Shown here one piece after another: positions 19,245 to 29,205 of a DNA stretch of 64,000 bases. Location of the stretch: assembly GCA_002213445.1 (NCBI GenBank), contig NJIE01000030.1, positions 1 through 64,000 on the forward strand. Reading direction: 5' to 3'. The notes beneath the pieces were generated by a model. The model ran no database searches. It was not told the DNA's origin and was given only the letters and a program-made list of their open reading frames with translations. The translations under genes were made by a program, and so were the position numbers. The DNA is from Xenophilus sp. AP218F. Its GTDB lineage: Bacteria; Pseudomonadota; Gammaproteobacteria; Burkholderiales; Chromobacteriaceae. Position 1 is the first letter of the stretch; each line of letters opens with the position of its first letter.

Positions 19245-20060
19245 ATGGACGCGTTAAAGAGTGTTTCAAAAGCCTGGCTGGCGATGGCGGTGATGTGCGT
19301 CGGTTTGGCCGGATGCGGCCAGCAGGGCGGCGATGGCAGCAAGAGCGCAGGCGTTGCGACGCCTGCGCCCAAGGGGCATGAGTACGTGGTGGGCAGCGAC
19401 GCCAGCTACCCGCCGTTCGAGTTTGCCAAGGCGGATGGACAGCTTGCCGGATTCGACGTGGAGCTGTTGACGGCGATTGCGGCCAGAGAGGGCTTCCGGG
19501 TCCGCTTCGTGAACATGTCCTGGGAGAGCATTTTCTCGGCCTTGCAACAGGAAGACGTGGATATTCTGGCTTCGGCGGTGTCGATCACCGAGGAGCGCAG
19601 GCAGAGCATGGCGTTCAGCGAGCCTTATTTCGCTTCCCGCCAGCTGGTGGCGGTGCGCCGGCAGGATGGCGATATCGTTGGCCTGGACGAGCTGCGCGGC
19701 CGCAAGCTGGCGGCGCAGCCGCACTCCACCGGAGACGAGGCTTTGCAACGGCTGGTGCCGGAGCATGATATCCGGCGCATAGACAGCATCCCGATGGCCC
19801 TGTCCTTGCTGGCCAAGGGCGAGGTGGCCGGCGTGGTGGCCGACGGCGGCGCGCTCAACTACTACGTCAGAGTCAAGGGCGACGGCAAGCTCAGGGTGCT
19901 GGCGGACAAGCAACTGCCCGCTATCGAGTATTACGGCTTCGCCGTGCGCCAGGATCAGCCGGAATTGCTGGCGAAGATCAACGCCGGTCTTGCCGCTTTG
20001 AAGGCGGACGGCAGTTACGACACCATCTACCGGAAGTACTTCGGCAAGGACGGCGCGTGA
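19245..20060 (+). CDS. Amino-acid ABC transporter substrate-binding lipoprotein
   Basis: The 271-residue product has a lipoprotein signal ending VGLAGC (Cys at about residue 24), then a Gly/Ser linker and a complete SBP_bac_3 domain. YVVGSDASYPPFEF and ADGQLAGFDVELL are the typical opening, and SAVSITEERRQSMAFSEPYF is the hinge/ligand region. The family binds polar amino acids in the periplasm for an ABC importer. No permease or ATPase gene adjoins, so it is an orphan binding protein. AGGGAAG precedes the ATG, and a terminator separates it from gyrA. Confidence 0.88.
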   Translation: MDALKSVSKAWLAMAVMCVGLAGCGQQGGDGSKSAGVATPAPKGHEYVVGSDASYPPFEFAKADGQLAGFDVELLTAIAAREGFRVRFVNMSWESIFSALQQEDVDILASAVSITEERRQSMAFSEPYFASRQLVAVRRQDGDIVGLDELRGRKLAAQPHSTGDEALQRLVPEHDIRRIDSIPMALSLLAKGEVAGVVADGGALNYYVRVKGDGKLRVLADKQLPAIEYYGFAVRQDQPELLAKINAGLAALKADGSYDTIYRKYFGKDGA

Positions 20061-20090
20061 GCGCCGCGTCCTCCGACGCGCCCTGATGCG

Positions 20091-20112
20091 AAAGCCGGCT
20101 TGCCGGCTTTTT
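20091..20112 (+). terminator. Terminator between the binding-protein gene and gyrA
   Basis: AAAGCCGG and CCGGCTTT form the hairpin, followed by a short TT run. Confidence 0.7.
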
Positions 20113-20276
20113 GCGTTGCGGCCGCAGCGCGGCGCGGATGCGCCCGCAGGGCAAAGGCCGGGCCTTTCTGGTAGAATGGCAAGATTGTCATGTACGCGGC
20201 CGCCGGGTCGCCGGACGCCGCCTGGGGGCGGCGCGGGCGAAGGGGCGGCCACATCATCCTTACGAATCAAGAAACT

Positions 20277-22877
20277 ATGACCGATAACCAGTTCGCCAAG
20301 GAAACGCTTCCCATCAGCCTCGAAGAGGAGATGCGCCGTTCTTACCTCGATTACGCGATGAGCGTGATCGTAGGCCGGGCGCTGCCAGACGTGCGCGACG
20401 GTCTGAAGCCGGTGCACCGTCGCGTGCTGTTCGCCATGCACGAGCTGTCCAACGACTGGAACCGCGCTTACAAGAAGTCGGCCCGTATCGTTGGCGATGT
20501 GATCGGTAAATACCACCCGCACGGCGACTCGGCGGTGTACGACACCATTGTGCGCATGGCGCAGGACTTTTCGCTGCGCTACCCGCTGGTGGACGGCCAG
20601 GGCAACTTCGGTTCGGTGGACGGCGACAACGCGGCGGCGATGCGTTACACCGAAATCCGCATGGCGCGCATCGCCCACGAACTCCTGGCCGACATCGACA
20701 AGGAAACCGTCGACTTCGGCCCCAACTACGATGGCTCCGAGCATGAGCCGCTGATTCTGCCGGCCAAGATTCCCAATCTGCTGATCAACGGCGCCTCCGG
20801 CATCGCCGTGGGCATGGCCACCAATATTCCGCCGCACAACCTGAACGAGGTGGTGGACGCTTGTCTCGCCCTGCTGGCCAACAGCGAGCTGACCATAGAC
20901 GAGCTGATCGACATCATTCCGGCGCCGGACTTCCCGACCGCCGGCATCATCTACGGCACCGCCGGCGTCAAGGAAGGCTATCGCACCGGCCGCGGCCGCG
21001 TGATCATGCGCGCCCGCACCCATACCGAACCCATCGGCAAGGGCGACCGCGAAGCGATCATCGTCGACGAGATTCCGTATCAGGTGAACAAGGCGCGTTT
21101 GCTGGAACGCATCGGCGAGCTGGTGCGCGACAAGCAGATCGAGGGCATTTCCGACCTGCGCGACGAGTCGGACAAGTCCGGCATGCGCATCGTGATCGAG
21201 CTCAAGCGCGGCGAAATGCCGGAAGTGGTGCTCAACCACCTGTTCAAGATGACCCAGCTGCAGGACAGCTTCGGCATCAATATGGTGGCGCTGGTGGACG
21301 GCCAGCCGCGACTGCTCAACCTCAAGCAGATCCTGGTCGAATTCCTGCGCCACCGCCGCGAAGTGGTGACCCGCCGCACCATTTTCGAACTGAAAAAAGC
21401 GCGCGAGCGCGGCCATATCCTGGAAGGCCTGGCCGTCGCGCTGTCCAACGTCGACGAAATCATCGCCCTGATCAAGGCCTCCGAAGCGCCGCCGCAGGCC
21501 AAGGCCGCGCTGATGGCGCGCGAATGGCGCTCGGAGCTGGTGGAGGAGATGCTGTCCCGCGTCGATCAGGACAAGGCGCGTCCGGAAGGCATGGACGAAG
21601 CCTTTGGCCTCAAGGCCGGCGGCTATCGCCTGTCCGACGCCCAGGCGCAGGCCATTCTGGAAATGCGCCTGCAGCGTCTGACCGGCCTGGAGCAGGACAA
21701 GATCGTCGGCGAATACCGCGACATCATGGCGGTGATTCTCGACTTGCTGGACATCCTGGCGCGCCCGGAGCGCATCAATCAGATCATCAGCGACGAACTG
21801 ACCGCCATCCGGACCCAGTTCGGCGACCTGCGCCGCTCCGAGATCGAGCCTTTCGGCGGCGACATCAATATCGAAGACCTGATCACCCCGCAGGACATGG
21901 TGGTCACGATTTCGCACACCGGCTACATCAAGGCCCAGCCCATCGACGACTACAGCGCCCAGCGTCGCGGCGGACGCGGCAAGCAGGCTGCCGCCACCAA
22001 GGACGACGACTTCATCGACACGCTGTTCGTGGCCAATACCCACGACTACGTGTTGTGCTTCTCCAGCCGCGGCCGCTGCTACTGGCGCAAGGTATACGAT
22101 CTGCCGCAAGGCGGCCGCCAGAGCCGCGGCAAGCCCATGGTCAACGTGCTGCCGCTGGAAGAGGGCGAAAAGATCAACGCGCTGCTGCCGGTCAAGGAAT
22201 TCCGCGACGACCAGTACATCTTCATGTGCACGGCCAACGGCACGGTCAAGAAGACCCCGCTGGTGGACTTTTCCCGTCCGCGCGCGGCCGGCATCATCGC
22301 CGTCAACCTGGACGAAGGCGATAACCTGATCGGGGTGGCGCTGACTTCCGGCGACGACCAGATCATGCTGTTCTCCGACGCCGGCAAGGCGGTGCGCTTC
22401 AGCGAGACCGACGTGCGCGCCATGGGCCGCAACGCCACCGGCGTGCGCGGCATGATGCTGGGCGAAGGCCAGCAGGTGATCTCCCTGCTGGTGACCAATT
22501 CCGAAGAGCAGATGGTGCTGACCGCCAGCGACGGCGGCTACGGCAAGCGCACCCGCACCGGCGAATTCCGCCATACCAGCCGCGGCACGCAAGGCGTGAT
22601 CGCGATGGACCTGACCGACAAGACCGGCTTGAAGCTGGTGGCGGCCAGCCTGGTGGAAGAAACCGACGACGTGATGCTGATCACCACCGGCGGCGTCTTG
22701 ATCCGCACCAAGGTGGCGGAAGTGCGCGAAACCGGTCGTTCGGCGCAGGGCGTGCGCCTGATCAATCTGGACGAAGGCGAAAAGCTGATCGGCCTGGAAA
22801 AAGTAGCCGAAGGCGACAACGAAGAAGAAATGGCGGAGGGTGAGGAAATCAGTCAGGAAAAGGATGACAGTCTATGA
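20277..22877 (+). CDS. gyrA: DNA gyrase subunit A
   Basis: The 866-residue subunit cuts and rejoins DNA in the GyrA2GyrB2 supercoiling enzyme. The catalytic Tyr is Tyr124 in [10 protein letters not shown], and the C-terminal beta-pinwheel carries the GyrA box QRRGGRG. The quinolone-determining region reads [13 protein letters not shown] with Ser85 and Asp89, the residues found in quinolone-susceptible enzymes. The C-terminus is acidic ([18 protein letters not shown]). The ATG at 20277 ([12 protein letters not shown]) is chosen by homology to known GyrA starts. Its stop overlaps the ATG of a thioesterase gene by four bases, so downstream genes are probably translated from the gyrA message. Confidence 0.97.
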   Translation: MTDNQFAKETLPISLEEEMRRSYLDYAMSVIVGRALPDVRDGLKPVHRRVLFAMHELSNDWNRAYKKSARIVGDVIGKYHPHGDSAVYDTIVRMAQDFSLRYPLVDGQGNFGSVDGDNAAAMRYTEIRMARIAHELLADIDKETVDFGPNYDGSEHEPLILPAKIPNLLINGASGIAVGMATNIPPHNLNEVVDACLALLANSELTIDELIDIIPAPDFPTAGIIYGTAGVKEGYRTGRGRVIMRARTHTEPIGKGDREAIIVDEIPYQVNKARLLERIGELVRDKQIEGISDLRDESDKSGMRIVIELKRGEMPEVVLNHLFKMTQLQDSFGINMVALVDGQPRLLNLKQILVEFLRHRREVVTRRTIFELKKARERGHILEGLAVALSNVDEIIALIKASEAPPQAKAALMAREWRSELVEEMLSRVDQDKARPEGMDEAFGLKAGGYRLSDAQAQAILEMRLQRLTGLEQDKIVGEYRDIMAVILDLLDILARPERINQIISDELTAIRTQFGDLRRSEIEPFGGDINIEDLITPQDMVVTISHTGYIKAQPIDDYSAQRRGGRGKQAAATKDDDFIDTLFVANTHDYVLCFSSRGRCYWRKVYDLPQGGRQSRGKPMVNVLPLEEGEKINALLPVKEFRDDQYIFMCTANGTVKKTPLVDFSRPRAAGIIAVNLDEGDNLIGVALTSGDDQIMLFSDAGKAVRFSETDVRAMGRNATGVRGMMLGEGQQVISLLVTNSEEQMVLTASDGGYGKRTRTGEFRHTSRGTQGVIAMDLTDKTGLKLVAASLVEETDDVMLITTGGVLIRTKVAEVRETGRSAQGVRLINLDEGEKLIGLEKVAEGDNEEEMAEGEEISQEKDDSL

Positions 22878-23341
22878 TTCCAACCCCTGCTAACCAGCAG
22901 GTACTGGAGGCGATGAGCGAGCTCTTCGCCTCTTTTCCGCATTGTCGCACCCTGGGCTTGCAGTACGTCGGCACCGACGGGCGCAAGTCCACGATGAAAC
23001 TGGATTGGCGCGAAGACCTGGTGGGCAACCCGGTTACCGGCATTCTGCACGGCGGCGTGATCACCTCGCTGGTGGACACCACCAGCGCGATCTCGGTCAC
23101 CGCGCAGTTGCCGGAGGCCGAAACCATCGCCACGCTGGACTTGCGCATCGATTACCTGAAAGCGGCGACGCCGGGCAAGCCCATCTTCTGCACGGCGGAG
23201 TGTTATCGTCTGGCCAGTCAGATCGCCTTTACCCGCGCGGTGTGCTACCACGACGCGCCCAGCGACCCGATCGCCCACGGCGTGGCCACCTTCATGCGCG
23301 AATCCAGCCGCACGCCGATGCTGCAGGAGGGCGGCAAGTGA
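22874..23341 (+). CDS. PaaI family hotdog thioesterase, first of a tandem pair
   Basis: The 155-residue single-hotdog protein shows the PaaI-type signature [20 protein letters not shown], with the conserved HGG and the following Asp on the central helix. Such enzymes hydrolyse acyl-CoA thioesters in the cytoplasm; the acyl group is unknown. Its ATG overlaps the gyrA TGA (ATGA), and its own stop overlaps the GTG start of the next thioesterase, implying translational coupling across three genes. Confidence 0.85.
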   Translation: MIPTPANQQVLEAMSELFASFPHCRTLGLQYVGTDGRKSTMKLDWREDLVGNPVTGILHGGVITSLVDTTSAISVTAQLPEAETIATLDLRIDYLKAATPGKPIFCTAECYRLASQIAFTRAVCYHDAPSDPIAHGVATFMRESSRTPMLQEGGK

Positions 23342-23778
23342 GCCAGTTCATGCAAAACTTCGCCGAAATGCGCGAACGCAAGGCCTTCGCCGAGATCGTC
23401 GACAGCCTGCCTTACGTCAAGCTGATGGGCGTGGAAATCGTCGAGGACGCCGCTGGCGAGCTGCGCTTCGATCTGCCGTTCGCCGAGCGCAATGTCGGCA
23501 ATACCGCCTTGCCGGCGCTGCACGGCGGCTTGATCGGCGGCTTTCTGGAAAGCGCGGCGATGATCCATCTGATGTGGAATCGCGAATCGCTGGAAACGCC
23601 CAAGATCGTCGATTTCTCGCTGGACTATCTGCGCTCGGGCAAAGCCCAGACGCTGTACGCCAAGTGCGAGATCACCAAGCAGGGCCGCCGCGTGGCCAAC
23701 GTGCTGATCGAGGCCTGGCAAGACGACCGCAGCAAGCCGGTGGCGGTGGCGCGAGCCCACTTTCTGTTGAGCAACTGA
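23338..23778 (+). CDS. PaaI family hotdog thioesterase, second of a tandem pair
   Basis: A 146-residue hotdog protein. ERNVGNTALPALHGGLIGGFLESA is aligned with the HGG helix of the first copy, but here Glu replaces the Asp that follows. The two are divergent paralogues rather than recent duplicates and may form a mixed assembly; that is inference. The GTG start at 23338 is preferred because it overlaps the preceding stop (GTGA); an ATG at 23350 is the alternative. serC follows after about 150 bp. Confidence 0.82.
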   Translation: MSQFMQNFAEMRERKAFAEIVDSLPYVKLMGVEIVEDAAGELRFDLPFAERNVGNTALPALHGGLIGGFLESAAMIHLMWNRESLETPKIVDFSLDYLRSGKAQTLYAKCEITKQGRRVANVLIEAWQDDRSKPVAVARAHFLLSN

Positions 23779-23927
23779 ACGCGCCTGCCGCTTGCCGGCG
23801 GCGCGATCGACGGAAAGCCGGCGCTTCCTGCGGGATGCGGCGGCTTTTTTCACGCTGACAATCCGCGCGCGCCGCCGGCGCGCGCAACCGACCCTAAACG
23901 GATCATTGCGCAAACAAGAGGATGAAC

Positions 23928-25016
23928 ATGGCCAAGGTATACAACTTCTCCGCCGGCCCCGCCGTATTGCCGCATCAGGTGCTGGCCGAAGCGCAAAGCG
24001 AAATGCTGGACTGGCATGGTTCCGGCATGTGCGTGATGGAAATGAGCCACCGCGGCAAGGAGTTCATGGAAATCATCCATGACGCAGAGCACGACCTGCG
24101 CGAGCTGATGCATATCCCGGCCGGCTACAAGGTGCTGTTCCTGCAAGGCGGCGCGTCCTCGCAGTTTTCCATGGTGCCGCTCAATCTGCTGGGCGAAAAA
24201 ACCTCCATCGACATCGTCAACACCGGCCATTGGTCCAAGCTGGCGATCAAGGAAGCCAGGCGCTACGCCAAGGTCAACGTCGTCGCCAGCAGCGAAGACC
24301 GCAATTTCGCCTATGTGCCGGACGAATCGGTCTGGCAGCGCGATCCGGACGCCGCCTACCTGCACTACACCTCCAACGAAACCATCGGCGGCCTGCAATT
24401 TCCGGGGGTGCCGTCGACGCTGGACGGCGTGCCGCTGGTGTGCGACATGTCGTCCGACTTCCTGTCGCGCGAGGCGGACGTCGGCCGTTTCGGCCTGATC
24501 TATGCCGGCGCGCAGAAAAACATCGGTCCGTCCGGCCTGGTGGTGGCGGTGGTGCGCGAAGAGTTGCTGGGCCGGGCGCGCGCCGACATTCCCACCATGA
24601 TGAACTATCAGGTGCACGCCGACGCCGATTCTATGTACAACACGCCGCCGACCTATCCGATCTATATCGCCGGCCTGGTGTTCAAGTGGCTGAAAGAGCA
24701 GGGCGGGGTCAAGGGTATGGCCGCCCGCAACGAAGAGAAGGCCGGCTTGCTCTACCACGCGATCGAGAGCAGCGGCGGCTTCTATCACACCCACATCGAC
24801 GCGCCGTTCCGCTCGCGTATGAATGTGGTGTTCCGCCTGAAAGATGAGGCGCTGGACGAGGTTTTCCTGCTGGAAGCGCGCAAGAACGGGCTGGCGCAGC
24901 TCAAGGGCCACCGCGTGGTGGGCGGCATGCGCGCTTCGATCTACAACGCGATGCCGATAGAGGGCGTCAAGGCGCTGGCGCATTTCATGCAGGATTTCGC
25001 CCGCCAGCACGGTTGA
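23928..25016 (+). CDS. serC: Phosphoserine aminotransferase
   Basis: The 362-residue class V aminotransferase converts 3-phosphohydroxypyruvate to phosphoserine (serine biosynthesis) and serves pyridoxine synthesis. MAKVYNFSAGPAVLP is the standard N-terminus, and the PLP lysine lies in YAGAQKNIGPSG. The start at 23928 is favoured over an ATG two codons earlier because AAGAGG is then six bases upstream. Length equals E. coli SerC. It is followed by a terminator. Confidence 0.96.
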   Translation: MAKVYNFSAGPAVLPHQVLAEAQSEMLDWHGSGMCVMEMSHRGKEFMEIIHDAEHDLRELMHIPAGYKVLFLQGGASSQFSMVPLNLLGEKTSIDIVNTGHWSKLAIKEARRYAKVNVVASSEDRNFAYVPDESVWQRDPDAAYLHYTSNETIGGLQFPGVPSTLDGVPLVCDMSSDFLSREADVGRFGLIYAGAQKNIGPSGLVVAVVREELLGRARADIPTMMNYQVHADADSMYNTPPTYPIYIAGLVFKWLKEQGGVKGMAARNEEKAGLLYHAIESSGGFYHTHIDAPFRSRMNVVFRLKDEALDEVFLLEARKNGLAQLKGHRVVGGMRASIYNAMPIEGVKALAHFMQDFARQHG

Positions 25017-25036
25017 GCCGGTTTGGAGCCGTCAGG

Positions 25037-25064
25037 AAAAACGCCGCGGAAAGCGGCGTTTTTT
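25037..25064. terminator. Terminator between convergent serC and nudC
   Basis: AAAACGCCGC pairs with GCGGCGTTTT, flanked by A and T runs, so it can act in both directions. Confidence 0.85.
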
Positions 25065-25080
25065 CTTGGGGCCGCCGGAT

Positions 25081-25872
25081 TCAATCCGCGCCGCGCAGCA
25101 TGGCGCGGCCGTGCCGCAGCAACTGGCTGGCGATGGAAATGGACGGCGGGGTGAGCGGCAGGCTGTCGATGTCGAACCAGCGCGCGTCTTCGATCTCGCC
25201 TTCCTGCGGCAGAATGTCGCCGCCGTCGTATTCGGCGGTGAAGGCCAGCATCAGCGAGTGCGGGAACGGCCAGGATTGCGAGCAGACATAGCGCAGATTC
25301 TTCAGGCGAACGCCCACTTCCTCCAGGGTTTCGCGATGCACGCACTCTTCCACCGTTTCGCCGGGTTCGACAAAACCGGCCAGCGCGCTATAGACGCCGG
25401 GAGAAAAGTGGGGGCTGCGCGCCAGCAGCACCTCGCGGCCGCGGTAAACCAGCACCATCATCGCCGGGGACAGCCGCGGGTAGAACAGCTGGCCGCAGCT
25501 GGGGCAGTGCTTGCCGACCTGATCGGCATTGGTTTGCAGCGGCGCGGCGCAGCGGCCGCAGTAGCGATGGTTGAGGTGGAACTGGCGCAGCTGGGCGGCG
25601 CGGGCGATTGCCTGGGTCAGCTCGGCGGGTTGGCTGAGCAGGGCGGCGCGCAGCGGCAGCCAATCGCCGCCAGGCGGCGGCTGGCCTATCAGTTCGGCCA
25701 TGAACAGATTATGGCCATCATGTATTCCCAGAAACCGGCGCTGGCTGAGCGTCCAGTCGGCGGCTTCCCGGCCGGGAAGCCGCCCGTCGAGCAGCAGCAG
25801 CGATTGCTGATCGAAGACGCACCAGCGCTCCGGCAGCGCCGGGTCGGGGCAAGCGGGTAGTTGAAACGGCAT
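25081..25872 (-). CDS. nudC: NAD(H) pyrophosphatase / NAD-capped RNA hydrolase
   Basis: The 263-residue Nudix protein has a zinc-ribbon (CGRC and CPSC pairs, about residues 105-130), the Nudix box GFVEPGETVEECVHRETLEE with its REXXEE-type metal ligands, and the NudC-specific SQSWPFPHSLM motif after it. NudC removes NAD caps from the 5' ends of bacterial RNAs and hydrolyses NADH. It is transcribed leftward, facing serC, and is followed upstream by the YbdK-type ligase gene in the same direction with a 26-bp gap. Confidence 0.94.
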   Translation of the reverse strand: MPFQLPACPDPALPERWCVFDQQSLLLLDGRLPGREAADWTLSQRRFLGIHDGHNLFMAELIGQPPPGGDWLPLRAALLSQPAELTQAIARAAQLRQFHLNHRYCGRCAAPLQTNADQVGKHCPSCGQLFYPRLSPAMMVLVYRGREVLLARSPHFSPGVYSALAGFVEPGETVEECVHRETLEEVGVRLKNLRYVCSQSWPFPHSLMLAFTAEYDGGDILPQEGEIEDARWFDIDSLPLTPPSISIASQLLRHGRAMLRGAD

Positions 25873-25898
25873 GGCGTAAGCGGGGAGATGCGAAACGC

Positions 25899-27032
25899 TC
25901 AGTTTACGCCGGCCCCCGGCTCCGCGTACATCCAGTATTCGCTCTGGCGGCGCACCACTTCGGACAGCGAGCCGCTTCGGTCGAAAATCTGGCGCAGCCA
26001 GTCGCTGTCCGAGGCACGCTTGAGCACGCGCTGGCGCAGCGCCGCCAGTTGCGCCTGATAGCCCAGCGCCTCGGCGTGCGGCTCCAGGCTGGCGAGCGTG
26101 GCCAGCATGTCTTCCTGCACGCCCAGCTGGCGTTGCGCCACCGGGTCCACCAGCACGCCTTCAAAGCCGAAGCGACAGGCCTGGAAGCGGTTGTAGCTGT
26201 AGGTCAGGTAGTTTTCGGCGCGGATGTTGTTCCAGTTTTCTTCAAAGCAGCGCCTGGCCAGCATCTGGGCGTAGGCGGCCAGCAGCACCGGGGTATCGAT
26301 GGCCAGCGGCGTGTCGCAGATGCGGATTTCCACGGTGCCGTATTCAGGTTTGGGGCGGATGTCCCAGTAGAAGTCCTTCATGCTGGCGACGATTCCAAGC
26401 GCGGCCATGCGCTGGAAATAGGCGTTGAACGCTTCCCAGTCGTTGACCACCGGTATGCAGCCGGATAGCGGGAAGGCGTTGACGCTGGTCAGGCGCGAGG
26501 TCTGGAACGAGGTGTCCACGCCCTGATAGAACGGCGAGGAGGCCGACAGCACGATGAAGTGCGGGATATAGCGCGCCAGATAGTGGGTGAGGCGCACCGC
26601 GACGTCGCCGTCCGGACAGCCGATGTGGATGTGCTGGCCGTAAACGGTGAACTGCTTGGCCAGATAGCCGTACAGCTCGGAAACCAGCTGGTAGCGTTCC
26701 TTGGGGTAGATGCGCTGGTCTTCCCAGTGCTGGAACGGGTGCGAACCGCCGCCGGCCAGGCCCAGATTGAGCTTCTGCGCGCTGGCCACCAGCAAGGCGC
26801 GGATGGCCAGCAGCTCGGCCTGCATCTCGGCCACGTCGCTATGGATGGCGGTGCCGATCTCTATCATGCCCTGGGTGATTTCCGGCTTGATGTCGAAGCC
26901 GTGTTGCTGGCGGTTCACCTGGCGCAGCAGATCGTCGGAGCCGCGGGTCAGGTTGTAGTCGCGGCGGTTGAGTATCATCAGTTCCAGCTCCACCCCCAGG
27001 GTGAGCGGCTGGCTGGCGTGGAATTCAAGCAT
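25899..27032 (-). CDS. YbdK-type carboxylate-amine ligase (GCS2 family)
   Basis: A 377-residue ATP-grasp-like enzyme of the glutamate-cysteine ligase type 2 family. The N-terminal TLGVELELMILN, GGGSHPFQHWEDQRI, YGQHIHIGCPDG and RPKPEYGTVEIRICDTP are its conserved blocks. E. coli YbdK has weak glutamate-cysteine ligase activity; the physiological product is unclear. Its start overlaps the end of the upstream CPA2 antiporter gene by eight bases, and nudC follows downstream, so the three probably form an operon antiporter-ligase-nudC. Confidence 0.88.
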   Translation of the reverse strand: MLEFHASQPLTLGVELELMILNRRDYNLTRGSDDLLRQVNRQQHGFDIKPEITQGMIEIGTAIHSDVAEMQAELLAIRALLVASAQKLNLGLAGGGSHPFQHWEDQRIYPKERYQLVSELYGYLAKQFTVYGQHIHIGCPDGDVAVRLTHYLARYIPHFIVLSASSPFYQGVDTSFQTSRLTSVNAFPLSGCIPVVNDWEAFNAYFQRMAALGIVASMKDFYWDIRPKPEYGTVEIRICDTPLAIDTPVLLAAYAQMLARRCFEENWNNIRAENYLTYSYNRFQACRFGFEGVLVDPVAQRQLGVQEDMLATLASLEPHAEALGYQAQLAALRQRVLKRASDSDWLRQIFDRSGSLSEVVRRQSEYWMYAEPGAGVN

Positions 27033-28230
27033 GGCTGGCTCCGCAGGTTTCGCCGGCCAGGCGCAGTGCCAGGCGGGTCAGGACGGGGGCGACGATTTCG
27101 TTGATCAGCAAGATGGCCAGCAGCGCGGCGCTAAAGCTCGTTGCGGCTTCGCCCAGCGACAGCATGCCAAGACCCAGCAGCAGGGTGGAGCTGCCGCCGA
27201 GCGGGCCGAGCGCCAGCCCGAGCAGCGCGCCGTGTTTGCGCGACAGGCCGTTGCCGGGGGCGGCCAGCCACCATACCGCCACGCCCATGCCGCCGCGCAG
27301 CAGCAGGAAGCCCAGCGCCAGCAGCCAGTGCTGGGCCAGCGTCTGCGGCGCCAGCTGGGCGCCGGCGTAAACGAAGAAGGCGACGGTGAAGAAGTGGGCG
27401 TAGGACAGCATGCCGCGCTCGGTGACGGTGTGGCCGTGCTTGAGGTTGCGGGTGGCCAGGCCCGCCACCAGCAAGGCCAGCGTAGGCAGCAGTTGCAACA
27501 TGGCGGCCGCGCCCACCAGCAGCGCGATCAGGCCGAACAGCATCACTCGCTGCGCCTCCCGCTGGTGGCCGCCCAGCCAGCGGTTGAGTTCGATGGCGGC
27601 GAAGCCGGCCACCAGGCCCAGCGCGCAGGAGCCCAGGATCAGCCACCCCGGCAGCAGGATGCCGTTTTCCACGCTCAGGCTGGTGGAGAGGTGGCTGTAG
27701 GACAGCGCCAGCGCGAAGCCGACCATGGCCAGCAGGTTGGAGAGGGCGGTGGCGGTGAGCAGGCGCTCGCTGACCTGGCCGTCGGCCTGGGATTCGCGGA
27801 CGATTTCCAGCACCACCACCGGCGAAGTGGCCATACCCAGCGCGGCCAGCATCAAGCCGGCGGCGAAGCCGAAGCCGCTCAGGCTCAGCAGCAGCCACAA
27901 GCTGAACCAGACCAGCAGGCAATAAAGCAGAGTCGTGAACAGCAGGGTTTTTTCCACCCGCAGCCAGCGCAAGTCGACGCGGCGGCCGGCCTCGAACAGG
28001 GCGATGCCCAGGGCCAGTCGCACGAAGATTTCCGCCTGCTGCAGCAAGGGCTGGTCCAGCAGCTTGAGGCTGGCCGGGCCGATGACGAGGCCGGTGAGGA
28101 TGTAGCCGGTGATGGCGGGCAGCCGGGCCACGCGCGCGGCGATCTGGCCGCCGATGACGCCGAGAGCCAGCAGCACGCCAAAAGCAGCCAGCGGGTTGAG
28201 TTCCAGGGTATGCCAGGTCAAGCCGGTCAA
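27025..28230 (-). CDS. CPA2 family cation:proton antiporter (membrane domain only)
   Basis: The 401-residue protein has about 12 membrane helices and matches the Na_H_Exchanger domain of CPA2 proteins such as KefB/KefC. GYILTGLVIGPASLKLL and LFEAGRRVDLRWLR are characteristic, and the ion-site region lies around ALGMATSPVVVLEI. It lacks the cytoplasmic TrkA-N/RCK domain present in Kef proteins, and its C-terminus is short. It probably exchanges Na+ or K+ for protons at the inner membrane. Translation appears coupled to the YbdK-type ligase gene. Confidence 0.85.
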   Translation of the reverse strand: MTGLTWHTLELNPLAAFGVLLALGVIGGQIAARVARLPAITGYILTGLVIGPASLKLLDQPLLQQAEIFVRLALGIALFEAGRRVDLRWLRVEKTLLFTTLLYCLLVWFSLWLLLSLSGFGFAAGLMLAALGMATSPVVVLEIVRESQADGQVSERLLTATALSNLLAMVGFALALSYSHLSTSLSVENGILLPGWLILGSCALGLVAGFAAIELNRWLGGHQREAQRVMLFGLIALLVGAAAMLQLLPTLALLVAGLATRNLKHGHTVTERGMLSYAHFFTVAFFVYAGAQLAPQTLAQHWLLALGFLLLRGGMGVAVWWLAAPGNGLSRKHGALLGLALGPLGGSSTLLLGLGMLSLGEAATSFSAALLAILLINEIVAPVLTRLALRLAGETCGASHA

Positions 28231-28404
28231 ACGCGTCTCCTTGTCAGAGAGCCTGTCAGGAACGGCGCGGTGCGGCGGGGGGCGTGGCGACAGACTCCGG
28301 TTTGGCGGGCGGCAAGGATTATTCTTGCCGGGCAGGCGGGCGCTATTGAACTGTGGTGGCGCGCCCTCAATCTACTAAAGACGCCATTTCTCGCCGAGAG
28401 TTTC

Positions 28405-29205
28405 ATGTTGCCCGACTGGATGCGCCGTTTCTGGACCAAAAAACCCGCCGCCGAGGCCCTGCGCGAATTGCGCGCCATCGCCGAGACCATGCCCCTGCTG
28501 CAGGGGCTCAGCCGCGACGAGATGGACCGTTTGCTGGAGATCGCGGCCCGTCTGGCCGCCGACAAGGGCTACACCACGCTGGAGGACATGCCGCTCAGCC
28601 GCGACATGCTGGCGACGCTGGCCTTGCAGATGGCCTTGCCGGTGCTCAACCTGGGTCCCAAGGCTTTGGCCGACTGGCTGGAAGTGATTCTCTACCCCGC
28701 GCCCTTCGTGGTGCGCGACCGCTGGATGGACGGCAGCGGCCTCGCGCACGAGCACGAGAGGGTGCTGGTGGGCCAGGCCAATTACACCGGCCCGCTGGTG
28801 TTGTCCTGGCCGGACGTGGCCGAGTCGCCGCACCTGGACGGCTGGAACGTGGTGATTCACGAAATCGCCCACCAGCTGGACATGCTCAACGGCAGCGCCA
28901 ACGGCTCGCCGCCCTTGCACAAGGGCATGAGCCAGGAGACGTGGAGCCGGGAGTGGTCCGCCGCCTATCAGGCTTTCTGCGACGAGGTGGACGCCGGCCG
29001 CGGCAGCTGGCTGGACCCGTACGCGGCGGAAAACCCCGCCGAGTTTTTCGCCGTGCTCAGCGAGGCCTTTTTCGAAATTCCGCACACGCTGAACGACGAC
29101 TACCCGCAGCTTTACCAGCAGTTGCGGCTGTTCTACCGGCAGGATCCGGCGGCGCGGTTGCCCGTCCTGCCGCCGCCGGAAGCTTACGACCCGGAATTCA
29201 GCTGA
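28405..29205 (+). CDS. mtfA: MtfA-type M90 zinc peptidase
   Basis: The 266-residue cytoplasmic protein shows VIHEIAHQLDML with zinc ligands His152 and His156 and catalytic Glu153, and the downstream ENPAEFFAVLSEAFFE that supplies the third ligand. This is the MtfA family; in E. coli MtfA binds the ROK repressor Mlc and relieves repression of glucose uptake. The ATG at 28405 follows GAGAG; the reading frame upstream overlaps the antiporter gene on the other strand and is not coding. Its 3' end overlaps the convergent MFS gene by eight bases. Confidence 0.9.
   Translation: MLPDWMRRFWTKKPAAEALRELRAIAETMPLLQGLSRDEMDRLLEIAARLAADKGYTTLEDMPLSRDMLATLALQMALPVLNLGPKALADWLEVILYPAPFVVRDRWMDGSGLAHEHERVLVGQANYTGPLVLSWPDVAESPHLDGWNVVIHEIAHQLDMLNGSANGSPPLHKGMSQETWSREWSAAYQAFCDEVDAGRGSWLDPYAAENPAEFFAVLSEAFFEIPHTLNDDYPQLYQQLRLFYRQDPAARLPVLPPPEAYDPEFS

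Noticed and set aside
19266-22592. Leftward open frame of 1108 codons opposite gyrA
   Set aside because: It mirrors the codon pattern of gyrA, is His/Ala/Gly/Val-rich, has no family motifs, and gyrA is certain on the other strand.
26968-28404. Upstream extension of mtfA giving a 745-residue protein
   Set aside because: The extension runs opposite the antiporter gene, is Gln/Gly/Ala-rich and has no homology; the real start is 28405.
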